Below, piece by piece: positions 1-8,560 of a stretch of 39,946 nt of DNA. Source of the DNA: CAJVXI01 sp036444215 (GTDB lineage: Bacteria; Patescibacteriota; Minisyncoccia; UBA6257; UBA9933); NCBI GenBank assembly GCA_036444215.1, contig JAZGAA010000020.1:1-39946 (forward strand), read 5' to 3'. The notes below the pieces were generated by a model. It did not search any database and had not been told where the DNA came from. It was given only the letters and a program-made list of their open reading frames with translations. Position numbers and translations under genes: made by a program. Every line of letters begins with the position of its first letter. Positions within the stretch are counted from its first letter, which is position 1.

Positions 1-90
1 CCCAATTTCTAAATTCAAAACACGTGTTTAGAATTTTGGTCATTGAGTATTATTTGTAATTTGGTGCTTGAGATTTGAGATTTAATAATA
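1..90 (+). repeat. Degenerate word-repeat leader upstream of tatA
   Basis: This AT-rich non-coding stretch is built of variants of the words CGTGTTTAGAATTTTG, GGTCATTG and AATTTGGTGCTTG. The same words, in the same orientation relative to the downstream start codon, occur in the leader of the metallo-beta-lactamase-fold gene (34708-34790, minus strand). No ORF or clear promoter was recognised. Repeats of this style are typical of Parcubacteria intergenic DNA; their function is unknown. Confidence 0.6.
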
Positions 91-270
91 ATGTTCGGTA
101 TTGGTACAAAAGAACTAATAATAATCGCCATTATTTTGGTGTTGCTTTTCGGGGCTAAAAAGATTCCGGATTTGGCCAGGGGAATTGGCGACGCTGTTCG
201 ACATTTAAGAAAAGCAGCGAAAGGAGAAGAAGAGACAAAAGAAGAAACAAAGAATGATTTAAATCAATAA
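91..270 (+). CDS. tatA: Sec-independent translocase protein TatA
   Basis: This 59-residue protein is a TatA/E-type subunit, which oligomerises around TatC to move folded proteins across the membrane. It has a short N-terminus (MFGIGTKE), one hydrophobic helix at about residues 8-20, an FGAKKIPDLAR hinge with the conserved FG and P, an amphipathic helix (GIGDAVRHLRKA) and an acidic/lysine tail. Length and order match minimal TatA proteins. The ATG follows a word-repeat leader with no Shine-Dalgarno sequence. No tatC is in the window. The gene lies 24 nt before a large secreted protein, but co-transcription is only inferred. Confidence 0.9.
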   Translation: MFGIGTKELIIIAIILVLLFGAKKIPDLARGIGDAVRHLRKAAKGEEETKEETKNDLNQ

Positions 271-294
271 ATCATTAAATATTTTTTATAAATA

Positions 295-3200
295 ATGAAA
301 GCTGGTAAATTATTATTAATTTTATCTTTGGCAGTAACTTTTGTTACGGTTTTTGCCAATTTTGTTTTTGCAGAGTCAGCGCTTTACCAGAGATTTGAAC
401 CGAATTCCACCTCAACAGTCGGAGAGTTTCTTTTTGATGATGATTATATTGCCACCACTACCCCGGCTTGCAATATTACGATCAGAGACACTTCAGGAAG
501 CGTATGGGTTAATAATGCTTCAATGTCAACCAGCTCTGATGGCTGGTATAGCTACACTTTTTATACTTCTTCAACTTTAGGTTTTTACCGCGGCATAATG
601 ACGTGCGGCACAAGCACTGACAGTAGTTTGATATCAACTGACAAATCGTTTTTTGTCGGTCCAACTTTTTATTCAACAACAACTATTGTTGAGACAATTT
701 GGTCTTACACTGGTTCAACTTTGGACACGGCTAACAATGCTATTGCTAAAGTTTGGAGCTATGCCGCTAGAAAATTAACTTCTAGACAAATTGCCACTAG
801 TTCAGAATATATTGCCGGTGTAACCACCTCTACTGCCATTGCTCAAGTGGCGGAAAAATCCGTGGTTGATGCTATTGAATACGACGTTGATTTAATTAGA
901 GGAGTAACTTTTGATTTCAGCGGGTTTGCTGATGTAGGTTCAAGTAGTTCTACTTTAGTTGATTCAGAATTAACACACCCGGATGACTATTGGAATAATT
1001 ATCGTTTGATAATGATGTCAGGTTCTAATTTCGGCGAAGAAAGAACGGTTTCCGATTTTGTTGCGTCTACAGATACCATAACTGTTTCTTCGCCGTTTAC
1101 AAACGCGATTTCAGCAAGCGATAAATACGTTTTATTTCATGAAGACAGATTAGTTTATCAGATTTGGAATTATAGCACCCGAACTTTGACCAGCTTCGGC
1201 ACTTTGGTAACGGATATTTGGAGTAATGCCAGTCGTACTATGACAGCTTTCGGTTCATTAGCTGCTGATGTCTGGAATAACACTTATGCTCCAACTAGAG
1301 GATTAAGTACTTCAACATTAACTTCCGGCTCCTTAGCCACTCTTACGAATTTAAATACTTTAGAGAGTAATATTAGGGGCGCTAGCTCAACTGATTTAAC
1401 TACTTTAGCTGGTTATGTTGATTCAGTAGAAGGTTATATTGGGATACCAACTGATACCGCGACTTCTACGTTATTCGGGGCTATTAAAGATGTAAGAACA
1501 AAATTAGATCAATTAGACACTTTAGAGACGAAAATTAATACATTAGATACGGTAGTTGACCTTATCCGCGCTTCGCAGTTGCTTGGTTATAATCTTGAAC
1601 TTTCTGATATTGGAGAGATTGTAGAGACGAAGAATTATCGGGCTAAATTAGTAATAACTGATTATGAAAGTAATCCAGTAGATGCTTCTTCTACGCCATC
1701 TATTGTTCTTTATGACGCTTTAAGAGCAACAGCTACCAGCACTACAATGACCAAGCTTTCTACTGGTGTGTATGAATTTGTTTATACGGTCGTCTCAGGA
1801 GCAGCCAATGGAACCTGGGAAACATTGGTTAGTGTTGATTTGGGCGGTTCGGCAAACGTCCAGTTGAACGACTATTGGGAAGTAGAGGGCTCGCCAGCCC
1901 AGGTAGTTATAAATAGCATGAGCGATACTACGGTTCCATCAATTTCTGCCAATACAACTATTTCCAATGAGGGCTCTACCGGCTATGAATATCAATATGA
2001 ATATTGCGTGGTGTCCACAGAGGCCAATCAATGTGGAGGAGGAGATGATGTAGCTTATGCTAATGCAGCCAAGTATCTTAATGCCGGACAAGATTGGACA
2101 ACTGATTTAGGATTAACTGTTTCCAATACGGGAGATTATTGGTTCAAAGTCGTGGTTTATTGGGGAAGCGAAACTTCAGGGGCATCCAGGACATTTACTG
2201 CTGGCGAAGAACCAGCCCCAGAAGCGCCATCAGGCGGCGGAGTTACGGTTGGAGTAAGCTTAAACACTATTTACAGCAAGCTTTTAGAAGTTCAAGAAGA
2301 ATTAGGATATCACGCCATACCGTCGCAAAATCTAGGAACTTCAGTTTATGAAACGCTTAGAGCTATGGCAGGAGATTTGGAAACAGTAGCCGGCGTTGAG
2401 GGTTGCGGATTGTGCAATATTTTCAAATTAGAACAAGAACAGGCAAATGACATAGATTATCTAAAAAACAAGCTTTCCGAACTTAGGGCTTTACTTGACG
2501 TTAATAAATTACTTATTGATAAAGCGGCGAATAAACCGGTTATTAAAACCTGGTTTGAATGGGGTTCTGTTGTTTTGAAAATGTTAGTAATTAATCCGTC
2601 TGTTTCTCAGTCTCAAATTATCCCATTTGAAGCGTATCTGCCAAGAGAAGTTAAACCGGAACATATTATTGACCGCGGAGATTTAATATTGGATTTTGAT
2701 GAAGAAAATAATCTCTGGTATGTTCATAAGGAAATAAGGTTAGCAGCTGGTGAGTCAGCAACCAAAAGAGTGGAAATTAAAGATATCTGGATAGTTCACG
2801 AAGAGGATATTGATTCTTTGAGAAACCAATTTGAAGAATTGATAAAGCCGTTAGAAAAGACAGCTTTCTTTGCCCAAGCTGTTACTTTGAAAAGCGATGC
2901 TGACAGGTTATTAGACGGAATTATTAGAAAACAAAATGAATACAAAGCCACACCGCAAGAGCACATTATAGCTTATCGGGAAAATCAAGAAAGCTTAAAT
3001 GCAATTGAGAGCAATCTTGAAGCATTACAAAAATTAGTAGCTGAAGAAAGCGGAGCCAGCAGGGCAATCGGAAGTTTGTTTGGAGTTTCTACAACAATGA
3101 CTTGGGCAATTGTAATTATTGTAATAGTTGGAATCGCGGTATTAATGATAATGCTTTACATAATGTTATTGCGGCACCAAGATTTGGAATATCATTTGGC

Positions 3201-3384
3201 CGGCGAAGAAGGATTGCAAAAAAATCCTCAGCGCGGCTTGCGTCACTCATTAATAAGACAGACGTCGAAAATTCACAGTCATTTTTCAACAGTTACCTTA
3301 AAAGTTATAATTAGATTTTTGATTATTATCGGAATTTTATCTTTGTTAATTTGGCTCTTAATAAAATTTACTCCAGGTTTTTAG
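295..3384 (+). CDS. Large secreted, C-terminally membrane-anchored surface protein with VW/TRTLT repeats
   Basis: The 1029 residues start with a signal peptide (hydrophobic about 5-26, ending FVFAES). A Ser/Thr-rich extracellular region follows. It carries short repeats of the form (V/I)W-(S/N)-x-x-x-R-T-(L/M)-T near residues 133, 152, 289, 307 and 325; the last three are spaced exactly 18 residues apart. Beta-rich, Ig-like segments lie at about 440-640. A helical, coiled-coil-prone region spans about 740-925, and two transmembrane helices lie near 934-959 and 1004-1026 with a basic loop between them. Cysteines are few (for example CGLC near 703). I do not recognise a named family; related large proteins with 'VWxxxxRTLT' repeats are common in CPR genomes. 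A role in cell surface or attachment is inference. It lies just upstream of a sigma/anti-sigma pair. Confidence 0.75.
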   Translation: MKAGKLLLILSLAVTFVTVFANFVFAESALYQRFEPNSTSTVGEFLFDDDYIATTTPACNITIRDTSGSVWVNNASMSTSSDGWYSYTFYTSSTLGFYRGIMTCGTSTDSSLISTDKSFFVGPTFYSTTTIVETIWSYTGSTLDTANNAIAKVWSYAARKLTSRQIATSSEYIAGVTTSTAIAQVAEKSVVDAIEYDVDLIRGVTFDFSGFADVGSSSSTLVDSELTHPDDYWNNYRLIMMSGSNFGEERTVSDFVASTDTITVSSPFTNAISASDKYVLFHEDRLVYQIWNYSTRTLTSFGTLVTDIWSNASRTMTAFGSLAADVWNNTYAPTRGLSTSTLTSGSLATLTNLNTLESNIRGASSTDLTTLAGYVDSVEGYIGIPTDTATSTLFGAIKDVRTKLDQLDTLETKINTLDTVVDLIRASQLLGYNLELSDIGEIVETKNYRAKLVITDYESNPVDASSTPSIVLYDALRATATSTTMTKLSTGVYEFVYTVVSGAANGTWETLVSVDLGGSANVQLNDYWEVEGSPAQVVINSMSDTTVPSISANTTISNEGSTGYEYQYEYCVVSTEANQCGGGDDVAYANAAKYLNAGQDWTTDLGLTVSNTGDYWFKVVVYWGSETSGASRTFTAGEEPAPEAPSGGGVTVGVSLNTIYSKLLEVQEELGYHAIPSQNLGTSVYETLRAMAGDLETVAGVEGCGLCNIFKLEQEQANDIDYLKNKLSELRALLDVNKLLIDKAANKPVIKTWFEWGSVVLKMLVINPSVSQSQIIPFEAYLPREVKPEHIIDRGDLILDFDEENNLWYVHKEIRLAAGESATKRVEIKDIWIVHEEDIDSLRNQFEELIKPLEKTAFFAQAVTLKSDADRLLDGIIRKQNEYKATPQEHIIAYRENQESLNAIESNLEALQKLVAEESGASRAIGSLFGVSTTMTWAIVIIVIVGIAVLMIMLYIMLLRHQDLEYHLAGEEGLQKNPQRGLRHSLIRQTSKIHSHFSTVTLKVIIRFLIIIGILSLLIWLLIKFTPGF

Positions 3385-3409
3385 AAATTTATTTAAGTGG
3401 GTGGTGGTT

Positions 3410-3456
3410 TACCCAGCACTAGAAATTCTACGAATTTCAGTGCGGGGTTTACTTTT
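3410..3456 (+). terminator. Probable terminator after the surface protein gene
   Basis: An imperfect hairpin (left CCAGCACTAGAAATTC, loop TAC, right GAATTTCAGTGCGGG) starts 26 nt after the stop codon. It is followed by TTTACTTTTTG. The T-run is not directly adjacent to the stem, so termination strength is uncertain. Confidence 0.5.
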
Positions 3457-3508
3457 TGTCTCTAAATTGTCATTATAAAGAAACTAATTAAGCACTAATT
3501 CGTTTTAT

Positions 3509-4045
3509 ATGTTAGATGGCGAGAAAAATATAATAAAAAGTGCCATCCGGGGTAAGTCCTCGTCTTTTGGCTTACTTTACGATCACTACCAACCAAGAAT
3601 TTATCGGTTTATTTATCTTAAAGTCAGCCACCGTGAGGAAGCCGAGGACCTTACCCATCAGGTGTTTTTAAGCGCCTGGCAGAATATTGATAACTACAAA
3701 TTTAAAGGATTTCCGTTTTCAAGTTTTCTTTATAGAATTGCCAGAAATCAAGTAATTGATTATTACCGAACAAAAAAGAAAAATGTCAGTTTAGAAAATA
3801 TTGCCGACCCGGAGATTGAAAGTTTTAGCGAGAAAATAATTGACAGTAATTTAGAGCTTGAAAAAGTCAGAGAAGCCATTACTCAACTTAATCCGGAACA
3901 ACAAGATGTGATTATTATGAGGTTTGTTGAGGACCTTTCGTCGCAGGAAGTGGCAAAAGCGCTTAATAAGAGTTCTGGCGCCGTGAGATTATTACAGTAT
4001 AGAGCGATAAAGAATCTAAAAAGAATTATGAATAATGAAGCATGA
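3509..4045 (+). CDS. RNA polymerase sigma factor, ECF/sigma-70 family
   Basis: The 178-residue protein has only regions 2 and 4 of sigma-70, as in ECF factors. Region 2 (about 22-90) contains YRFIYLKVSHREEAEDLTHQ and the -10 recognition helix ending FLYRIARNQVIDYYR. Region 4 (about 118-172) contains LNPEQQDVIIMRF followed by a helix-turn-helix (LSSQEVAKALNKSSGAVR) for the -35 element. It directs RNA polymerase to a subset of promoters. The next gene begins 6 nt downstream and encodes a single-pass membrane protein of anti-sigma layout, so the pair probably senses an envelope signal. The target regulon cannot be read from the window. Confidence 0.9.
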   Translation: MLDGEKNIIKSAIRGKSSSFGLLYDHYQPRIYRFIYLKVSHREEAEDLTHQVFLSAWQNIDNYKFKGFPFSSFLYRIARNQVIDYYRTKKKNVSLENIADPEIESFSEKIIDSNLELEKVREAITQLNPEQQDVIIMRFVEDLSSQEVAKALNKSSGAVRLLQYRAIKNLKRIMNNEA

Positions 4046-4051
4046 ATTATT

Positions 4052-4567
4052 ATGCCAAAGGATTTACTCAAAAATTTAAAAGATTTACAGCAGATTAGAC
4101 CCGATGACGAATATGCCAAGCGGTCGCGACTTTTGATTTTATCTTCACCGCACTATGAAACAAGAGTTAGAAAAATTAATCCGATTGCCATTATGGCAGT
4201 TTCCGGAGTTTTTGTTTTAATAATTGTTTTTAGCGTTTCATACATTAATCAAATTTTATCACCAATATTTTTACCGGGTTTAAATCAAAATGATTTAGTT
4301 GCCGAAGCAAACGAAATGACAGCTTTAATTCAGGTAAGATTAGATGATGTTAAATATAATATTCAGGAACTTGAAGATAAAAGTTTGGCAGACCTGGCAA
4401 CTCTTAACGAATTAAAGGTTTTATTAAAGGAAGTTACTAATAAATTAGAAGAAGCAGCTGGACTTGGTCTTGATGGCGAAGATTTAGAGGTGTCTTTACA
4501 AAAGATGAAGTCAGCTTACGAGATTCTTCAAGAAATGAGTTTAGAGATAAGTGGAGTGCTAAAATAA
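4052..4567 (+). CDS. Probable membrane anti-sigma factor / sigma partner
   Basis: This 171-residue protein has a basic cytoplasmic N-terminus (about 1-46, with a PDDEYAKRSRLLIL segment), one transmembrane helix (about 47-69) and an extracytoplasmic helical domain with a coiled-coil-like heptad pattern (about 85-171). No catalytic motif or zinc-binding HxxxCxxC signature is visible. The call rests on its position 6 nt after an ECF sigma gene and on its cytoplasm-TM-sensor layout. It could instead be a structural membrane protein that is merely co-transcribed. A strong terminator follows directly, closing a two-gene unit. Confidence 0.55.
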   Translation: MPKDLLKNLKDLQQIRPDDEYAKRSRLLILSSPHYETRVRKINPIAIMAVSGVFVLIIVFSVSYINQILSPIFLPGLNQNDLVAEANEMTALIQVRLDDVKYNIQELEDKSLADLATLNELKVLLKEVTNKLEEAAGLGLDGEDLEVSLQKMKSAYEILQEMSLEISGVLK

Positions 4568-4598
4568 ATAACCCCGACGTAATGTCGGGGTTATTTTG
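4567..4598. terminator. Bidirectional intrinsic terminator between anti-sigma and HU genes
   Basis: A perfect 12-bp stem (AATAACCCCGAC / GTCGGGGTTATT) with loop GTAAT is followed on the plus strand by TTG and T-rich DNA. It lies between convergent genes, with AT-rich flanks on both sides, so it may serve both. Confidence 0.85.
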
Positions 4599-4616
4599 TT
4601 CAATTTTTATTTATCT

Positions 4617-4892
4617 TTATTTAACAGCTTCTTTGAGCGCTTTACCAGCTCGAAATTTTGGTTTAATTGAAGCTGCAATTTGAATTTTTTCTCCAGTTTT
4701 TGGATTAACTCCCATTCGAGCAGCTCTTTTGGCAACTTTAAAAACGCCAAAACCGGGAATAGCTACTTCTTCTCCTTTTGATAATGTTTTGGTAATAATA
4801 TCAAATACAGCGTCAACAGTTTCAATTGCCTGTTTTTTAACTTCAATTCCAGCAGAAGTCATTAATGCTTCGGCTAATTCTACTTTTTTCAT
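4617..4892 (-). CDS. hup: DNA-binding protein HU
   Basis: At 91 residues this is a standard HU/IHF-family protein, a dimeric nucleoid protein that bends DNA non-specifically. It begins MKKVELAEALMTSAGIEVKK. The beta-arm region has GFGVFKVAKRAARMGVNPKT followed by KIQIAAS and KPKFRAGKALKEAV, which matches the HU signature (GFGxF...R..R.G.NP.TG). Family length is about 90. It is transcribed alone between a shared terminator and a leader of about 60 nt that carries the AAAGGTCGA motif seen at two other loci. Confidence 0.97.
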   Translation of the reverse strand: MKKVELAEALMTSAGIEVKKQAIETVDAVFDIITKTLSKGEEVAIPGFGVFKVAKRAARMGVNPKTGEKIQIAASIKPKFRAGKALKEAVK

Positions 4893-4924
4893 AATTTAAA
4901 TTAAAGATTAGTGATTTAATTCTC

Positions 4925-4988
4925 TCGACCTTTATCTTAACGTATATTAATTATAGTAGATTATATAGGAAAAATCTACTAAAAACAA
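4925..4988 (-). promoter_or_regulatory. HU promoter and leader with AAAGGTCGA motif
   Basis: On the minus strand a TTGTTT (4988-4983) lies 17 nt before TATAAT (4965-4960). A second TATAAT lies at 4955-4950. AAAGGTCGA occupies 4933-4925, near the expected 5' end of the mRNA. The same 9-mer occurs at 27939-27931 and 39220-39228, each downstream of a TATAAT. Confidence 0.55.
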
Positions 4989-5036
4989 CCTTTAATCTGT
5001 TAACTAATTAAACTAGCTAACTAATCAACTAGTCAA
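4989..5036. repeat. TAACTAAT/CAACTAG word repeats after rny
   Basis: The spacer just downstream of the rny stop codon is made of variants of TAACTAAT(C/T)AAACTAG repeated about three times. Similar words (CTAATCAACTAATTAACTAT) recur inside the coding sequence of the gene at 34075-34704. No terminator hairpin is obvious. Confidence 0.5.
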
Positions 5037-6563
5037 CTACTTTGCGTACTCTACCGCCCTTATTTCTCTTATGACGTTTACTTTAATCTCTCCTGGATAT
5101 TTTAGTTCAGATTCTATCTTATTGGCAATATCTTTGGCTAATTGAAGGGCTTTGAAGTCATCAATTTTCTCCGGCACCACAAAAACTCTTAACTCCCGGC
5201 CCGCGGAAATAGCATAAGCGGTTTTAACGCCTTCAAATTCAGAAGCTATTTTTTCTAAATCTCCCAAACGTTTGATGTAATTTTCCAATGTATCGCGTCT
5301 GGCTCCTGGTCTGGCAGCTGATAGAGCATCAGCAGCAGCAACAATATACGATTCCGAAGTGCTAAAAGGATATTCTTCATGATGAGATTCCATTGATTTG
5401 ATTATTTCCTCGGCAATTCCGTATTTTTTCAAAATCCTCATTCCCAATTCAGTGTGACTGCCTTGTACTTCATGGTCAATGGCTTTGCCAATGTCATGCA
5501 ACAAAGCTCCTTTTTTAACAGTTTCAATATCTAAATTAAGTTCCGAGGCCATCATTGATGCTAAATAAGCGGTTTCAATAGAGTGAACCAAGACATTTTG
5601 TCCGTAGCTGGTCCTAAAATGAAGCCGTCCCAATAGTTGAATAATTTCTTTAGGCAGGTCATATACGCCTACTTCATAAGCTGCTGCTTCGCCAGTTTCA
5701 GTGATTTTTTTATTTATTTCAGACCGCGCTTCTTCAACTTTTTCTTCAATTTTTGCCGGTTGAATCCGACCGTCTTTAATTAATTTCTCTAAAGTTAATT
5801 TGGTAATTTCCCGTCTTATCGGATCAAATGAGGAAATTATTAAACTATCGGGCGTTTCATCTATTATTAATTCTACACCCGTCAGTCGTTCCAATGTCCT
5901 GATATTTCTTCCTTCTCGGCCGATAATTTTACCTTTAAGGTCCTCGTCGGGAAGATTGAATGCCGTAGTTGTTATTTCCGACACATGAGAACGGGCATAA
6001 CGCTGGATAGCGGTGGTAATAATTTCTAAACTTCGACGTTCAATTTCTTCTCTTCTTTTCCCTTCTAATTTTTGGATAACTGAAGCAATCTCTTGTTGAT
6101 ATTTTTTTTCGGTTTCTTTTAGAAGCGAATCTCTGGCTTCAGAAAAAGACAGCTTGGCAATTCTTTCAAGTTCCAAATCGGCTTTTTTATTCAGCTCTTC
6201 AATTTGGGTCTTAGCGGTTTTTAACTTTTCAATATCTTGACTTACTTGGGATTCGCGTAATCTTAAATCAGATAACTGTTTTTCGGTGAACTCTTCTTTT
6301 TTAAGAAGACGCTCCTCTAAGCGATTAAGTTGAGTTTTTCGTTCTCGTTCCTCTTTTTTTATTTCTTCAAGTAACCCAGTGGCTTTTTCCTGGGCTTCAA
6401 GAATTATTTCTTTAGATTTTGCCTTAGCTTCCTCAAGCTGCCTTTTGATTTTTTGTTCAATTGAGCTGTCCTGCCTGACGGCAATTAATTGTCGGATAAA
6501 ATAGCCGGCAACTAATCCCGAAGTAATTAAAGCAACCCAAAAAAGTGGATTTTGGTAATTCAT
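5037..6563 (-). CDS. rny: Ribonuclease Y
   Basis: The 508-residue protein is the membrane-bound endoribonuclease that initiates mRNA decay in many bacteria. It has an N-terminal transmembrane helix (about 5-25), a long charged coiled coil (about 30-190), a KH domain with GREG near 215-218, and an HD domain whose metal-binding pair is H356-D357 in LLHDIGKAIDHE. The C-terminal region ends KVNVIREIRAVEYAK, as in the family. Length matches usual RNase Y (about 510-520). Its promoter is a perfect consensus that overlaps the divergent gpmI start. RNase J and PNPase lie in the same window. Confidence 0.97.
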   Translation of the reverse strand: MNYQNPLFWVALITSGLVAGYFIRQLIAVRQDSSIEQKIKRQLEEAKAKSKEIILEAQEKATGLLEEIKKEERERKTQLNRLEERLLKKEEFTEKQLSDLRLRESQVSQDIEKLKTAKTQIEELNKKADLELERIAKLSFSEARDSLLKETEKKYQQEIASVIQKLEGKRREEIERRSLEIITTAIQRYARSHVSEITTTAFNLPDEDLKGKIIGREGRNIRTLERLTGVELIIDETPDSLIISSFDPIRREITKLTLEKLIKDGRIQPAKIEEKVEEARSEINKKITETGEAAAYEVGVYDLPKEIIQLLGRLHFRTSYGQNVLVHSIETAYLASMMASELNLDIETVKKGALLHDIGKAIDHEVQGSHTELGMRILKKYGIAEEIIKSMESHHEEYPFSTSESYIVAAADALSAARPGARRDTLENYIKRLGDLEKIASEFEGVKTAYAISAGRELRVFVVPEKIDDFKALQLAKDIANKIESELKYPGEIKVNVIREIRAVEYAK

Positions 6564-6609
6564 ATATTTGGTTGTTTGTTAAATACTTCATTTGCCTTTA
6601 ATTAAATCC

Positions 6610-6638
6610 ATTATAGCGCTATAATAAAAAAATGTCAA
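6610..6638 (-). promoter_or_regulatory. Consensus sigma-70 promoter of rny
   Basis: On the minus strand, TTGACA (6638-6633), a 17-nt spacer and TATAAT (6615-6610) match the consensus at every position. The predicted transcription start is near 6603, giving a leader of about 40 nt. The -35 lies over the first codons of gpmI. The -10 is one half of the palindrome ATTATAGCGCTATAAT (6610-6625). Confidence 0.85.
6620..6631 (+). promoter_or_regulatory. -10 box of leaderless gpmI
   Basis: TATAAT at 6620-6625 is followed by six A residues and then the ATG at 6632. Transcription should start at or next to the start codon, so the mRNA is predicted to be leaderless. No good -35 is seen at the right distance. 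Confidence 0.65.
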
Positions 6639-8182
6639 AACGAACCGTTATTTTAGCAATCTTAGATGGTTGGGGGATTGGCCGTCAGAATGAATCTAAC
6701 CCGATTTTCATAGCTAAACCATCAAATATTAATTATATTAAAAGCAATTTTCCAGCCGGCGCCCTTCAGGCCTCGGGGATTGCCGTTGGTCTTCCTTGGG
6801 GTGAAGAAGGGAACAGCGAGGTTGGACACTTAAATTTGGGAGGCGGTAAGATTATTTATCAAAATTATCCCCGGATTACTTTAACTATTAGAGACAGCAC
6901 TTTTTTTAAAAATAAGATATTAAGAGAAGTATTTGAACATGCCAAAAAAAATAATTCCCAAGTTAATTTTATTGGTCTTTTGAGCAAAGGGAATATCCAT
7001 TCTTCTTTTGAGCATTTAGAGGCCTTACTCAAATTTGCCGAGCAAGAAGGTTTATCCGGAAGAGTAAATCTTCATTTAATTACCGACGGCCGTGATAGCC
7101 CGCCCCAGTCAGCAATTGAGTTGTTGAGGCGTTTGCAAAAAGACAAATTAGCAAGTATTGCCGGACGTTACTATGCCATGGACCGTGATAAACATTGGGA
7201 CAGAACCAAAAAGGCCTATCAGGTTTTAGTTGGTGAAGGGTCCTCTATAGATGATTTTGAGAGCCATATTAAAAACACCTATCAGAAAAATCTTAATGAT
7301 GAGTATGTTGAACCGGTACTAATTGGTCCTGAGTCAAAAAATCGTGGCATTAAAGAAAACGACGCAGTGATTTTTTTTAATTTTCGTGAAGACCGGATGC
7401 GTCAAATTGTTGAGCCGTTTATTAACAGTAATTTTGCTCAATTTCCGATTAAAAATTTCTCCAATCTCCATATAGCGACAATGATTAGTTATGATGATAG
7501 ATTTAAGGCCCTGGTAATTTTTCAGTCAAAAAAAATAGAAAATCCTTTAAGTAGAGTTTTAGCTGACAATCAAAAAAGTCAATTTCGGGTGGCGGAAACC
7601 GAAAAATATGCCCACATTACTTATTTTTTTAACGGTCAAAAAGAAGTGCCGTTTAAAAATGAATATCGGATATTAATTCCCTCTCAAAAAGTAATTCGAT
7701 ATGATGAACATCCGGAAATGATGGCTGCTGAGATTACTAATCGGATAATTGGAGCTATTGAGGACAAGGGTTTTGATTTTATTTTGGCAAATTATGCCAA
7801 CCCGGATATGGTTGCCCACACCGGCAATTATCAAGCCGCTATTCAAGCGATTAAAGTAATTGACGAAGAAATCGGTAAAGTGAAGGAAGTTGTTTTGAAA
7901 CAAAACGCAATTTTAATTATTACCTCTGATCACGGCAATATTGAGAGAATGTTCAATCCATTAACCGGCGTCCCGGAAACCAAACACGACCCTAATCCGG
8001 TTCCAGTTTATTTAGTTGCTAAAGAATATGAGAGAAGCAAAAGTAAATCAGAAATTTATAAATCAGAAAGCAAAACAATTGGCATACTTGCTGATATAGC
8101 TCCGACAATTCTTGAGTTGATGGACATTCCTAAACCCAAAGAGATGACCGGCATAAGTTTGCTAAAGGAGTTAGTAATATGA
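6632..8182 (+). CDS. gpmI: 2,3-bisphosphoglycerate-independent phosphoglycerate mutase
   Basis: This glycolytic enzyme interconverts 3- and 2-phosphoglycerate through a phosphoserine intermediate using two Mn ions. It is 516 residues, as usual for the family. Visible motifs are the N-terminal metal site (LAILDGWGIG), the nucleophile Ser62 in EGNSEVGHLNLGGG, the substrate loop (LITDGRDSPP), NFREDRMRQ, the ANPDMVAHTGN segment and the C-terminal metal site (ITSDHGNIERM). The ATG lies 6 nt from a TATAAT, so translation is probably leaderless. A small membrane protein follows 12 nt later, then secG. Confidence 0.97.
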   Translation: MSKRTVILAILDGWGIGRQNESNPIFIAKPSNINYIKSNFPAGALQASGIAVGLPWGEEGNSEVGHLNLGGGKIIYQNYPRITLTIRDSTFFKNKILREVFEHAKKNNSQVNFIGLLSKGNIHSSFEHLEALLKFAEQEGLSGRVNLHLITDGRDSPPQSAIELLRRLQKDKLASIAGRYYAMDRDKHWDRTKKAYQVLVGEGSSIDDFESHIKNTYQKNLNDEYVEPVLIGPESKNRGIKENDAVIFFNFREDRMRQIVEPFINSNFAQFPIKNFSNLHIATMISYDDRFKALVIFQSKKIENPLSRVLADNQKSQFRVAETEKYAHITYFFNGQKEVPFKNEYRILIPSQKVIRYDEHPEMMAAEITNRIIGAIEDKGFDFILANYANPDMVAHTGNYQAAIQAIKVIDEEIGKVKEVVLKQNAILIITSDHGNIERMFNPLTGVPETKHDPNPVPVYLVAKEYERSKSKSEIYKSESKTIGILADIAPTILELMDIPKPKEMTGISLLKELVI

Positions 8183-8194
8183 TAACATGTTAAT

Positions 8195-8560
8195 ATGAAG
8201 CTTTTTTCTAAACTAGTTTTTTTTCTTTTTTCTAATTTAGTGGCGCTTTTGGCAGCGGCTTATTTTGTTGAGGGTTTTGAGATTTCGCCGGGTTTTATAA
8301 ACTATCTTACTGTTGCCGCGATTTTGACTTTGATTAATGTCTTTATCAGACCTTTTATTAAACTTGTCTTAACTCCAATAATTATTTTAACTCTTGGATT
8401 AGGCATTATTTTAGTTAATGCTTTAACGCTTTATATTCTTGACATTTTTTCCAACGAGATTACTATTATTGGGCTCGCGGCTTTGGTTTACGCGACTTTA
8501 ATTGTAAGCGCCGTAAATATCTTGATTAATTTTTCGGCAAAAAGGATATATAAACAATGA
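8195..8560 (+). CDS. Small four-TM membrane protein, phage-holin-4 superfamily type
   Basis: The 121-residue protein has four hydrophobic segments (about 8-26, 34-52, 57-80 and 88-112). Conserved-looking features are the NxFIRPFIK loop after TM2 and the LTLGLGIILVNALTLY segment in TM3. These match the PF04020-type family often named 'phage holin family protein', which is widespread in bacteria and not tied to phage. Function is unknown. Its stop overlaps the secG start by 4 nt (ATGA), which implies translational coupling. It follows gpmI at 12 nt. Confidence 0.75.
   Translation: MKLFSKLVFFLFSNLVALLAAAYFVEGFEISPGFINYLTVAAILTLINVFIRPFIKLVLTPIIILTLGLGIILVNALTLYILDIFSNEITIIGLAALVYATLIVSAVNILINFSAKRIYKQ

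Noticed and set aside
3480..3506. ECF-type autoregulated promoter (GAAAC-N16-CGT) before the sigma gene
   Set aside because: The implied transcription start would fall at or after the ATG, and the match is to short motifs only.
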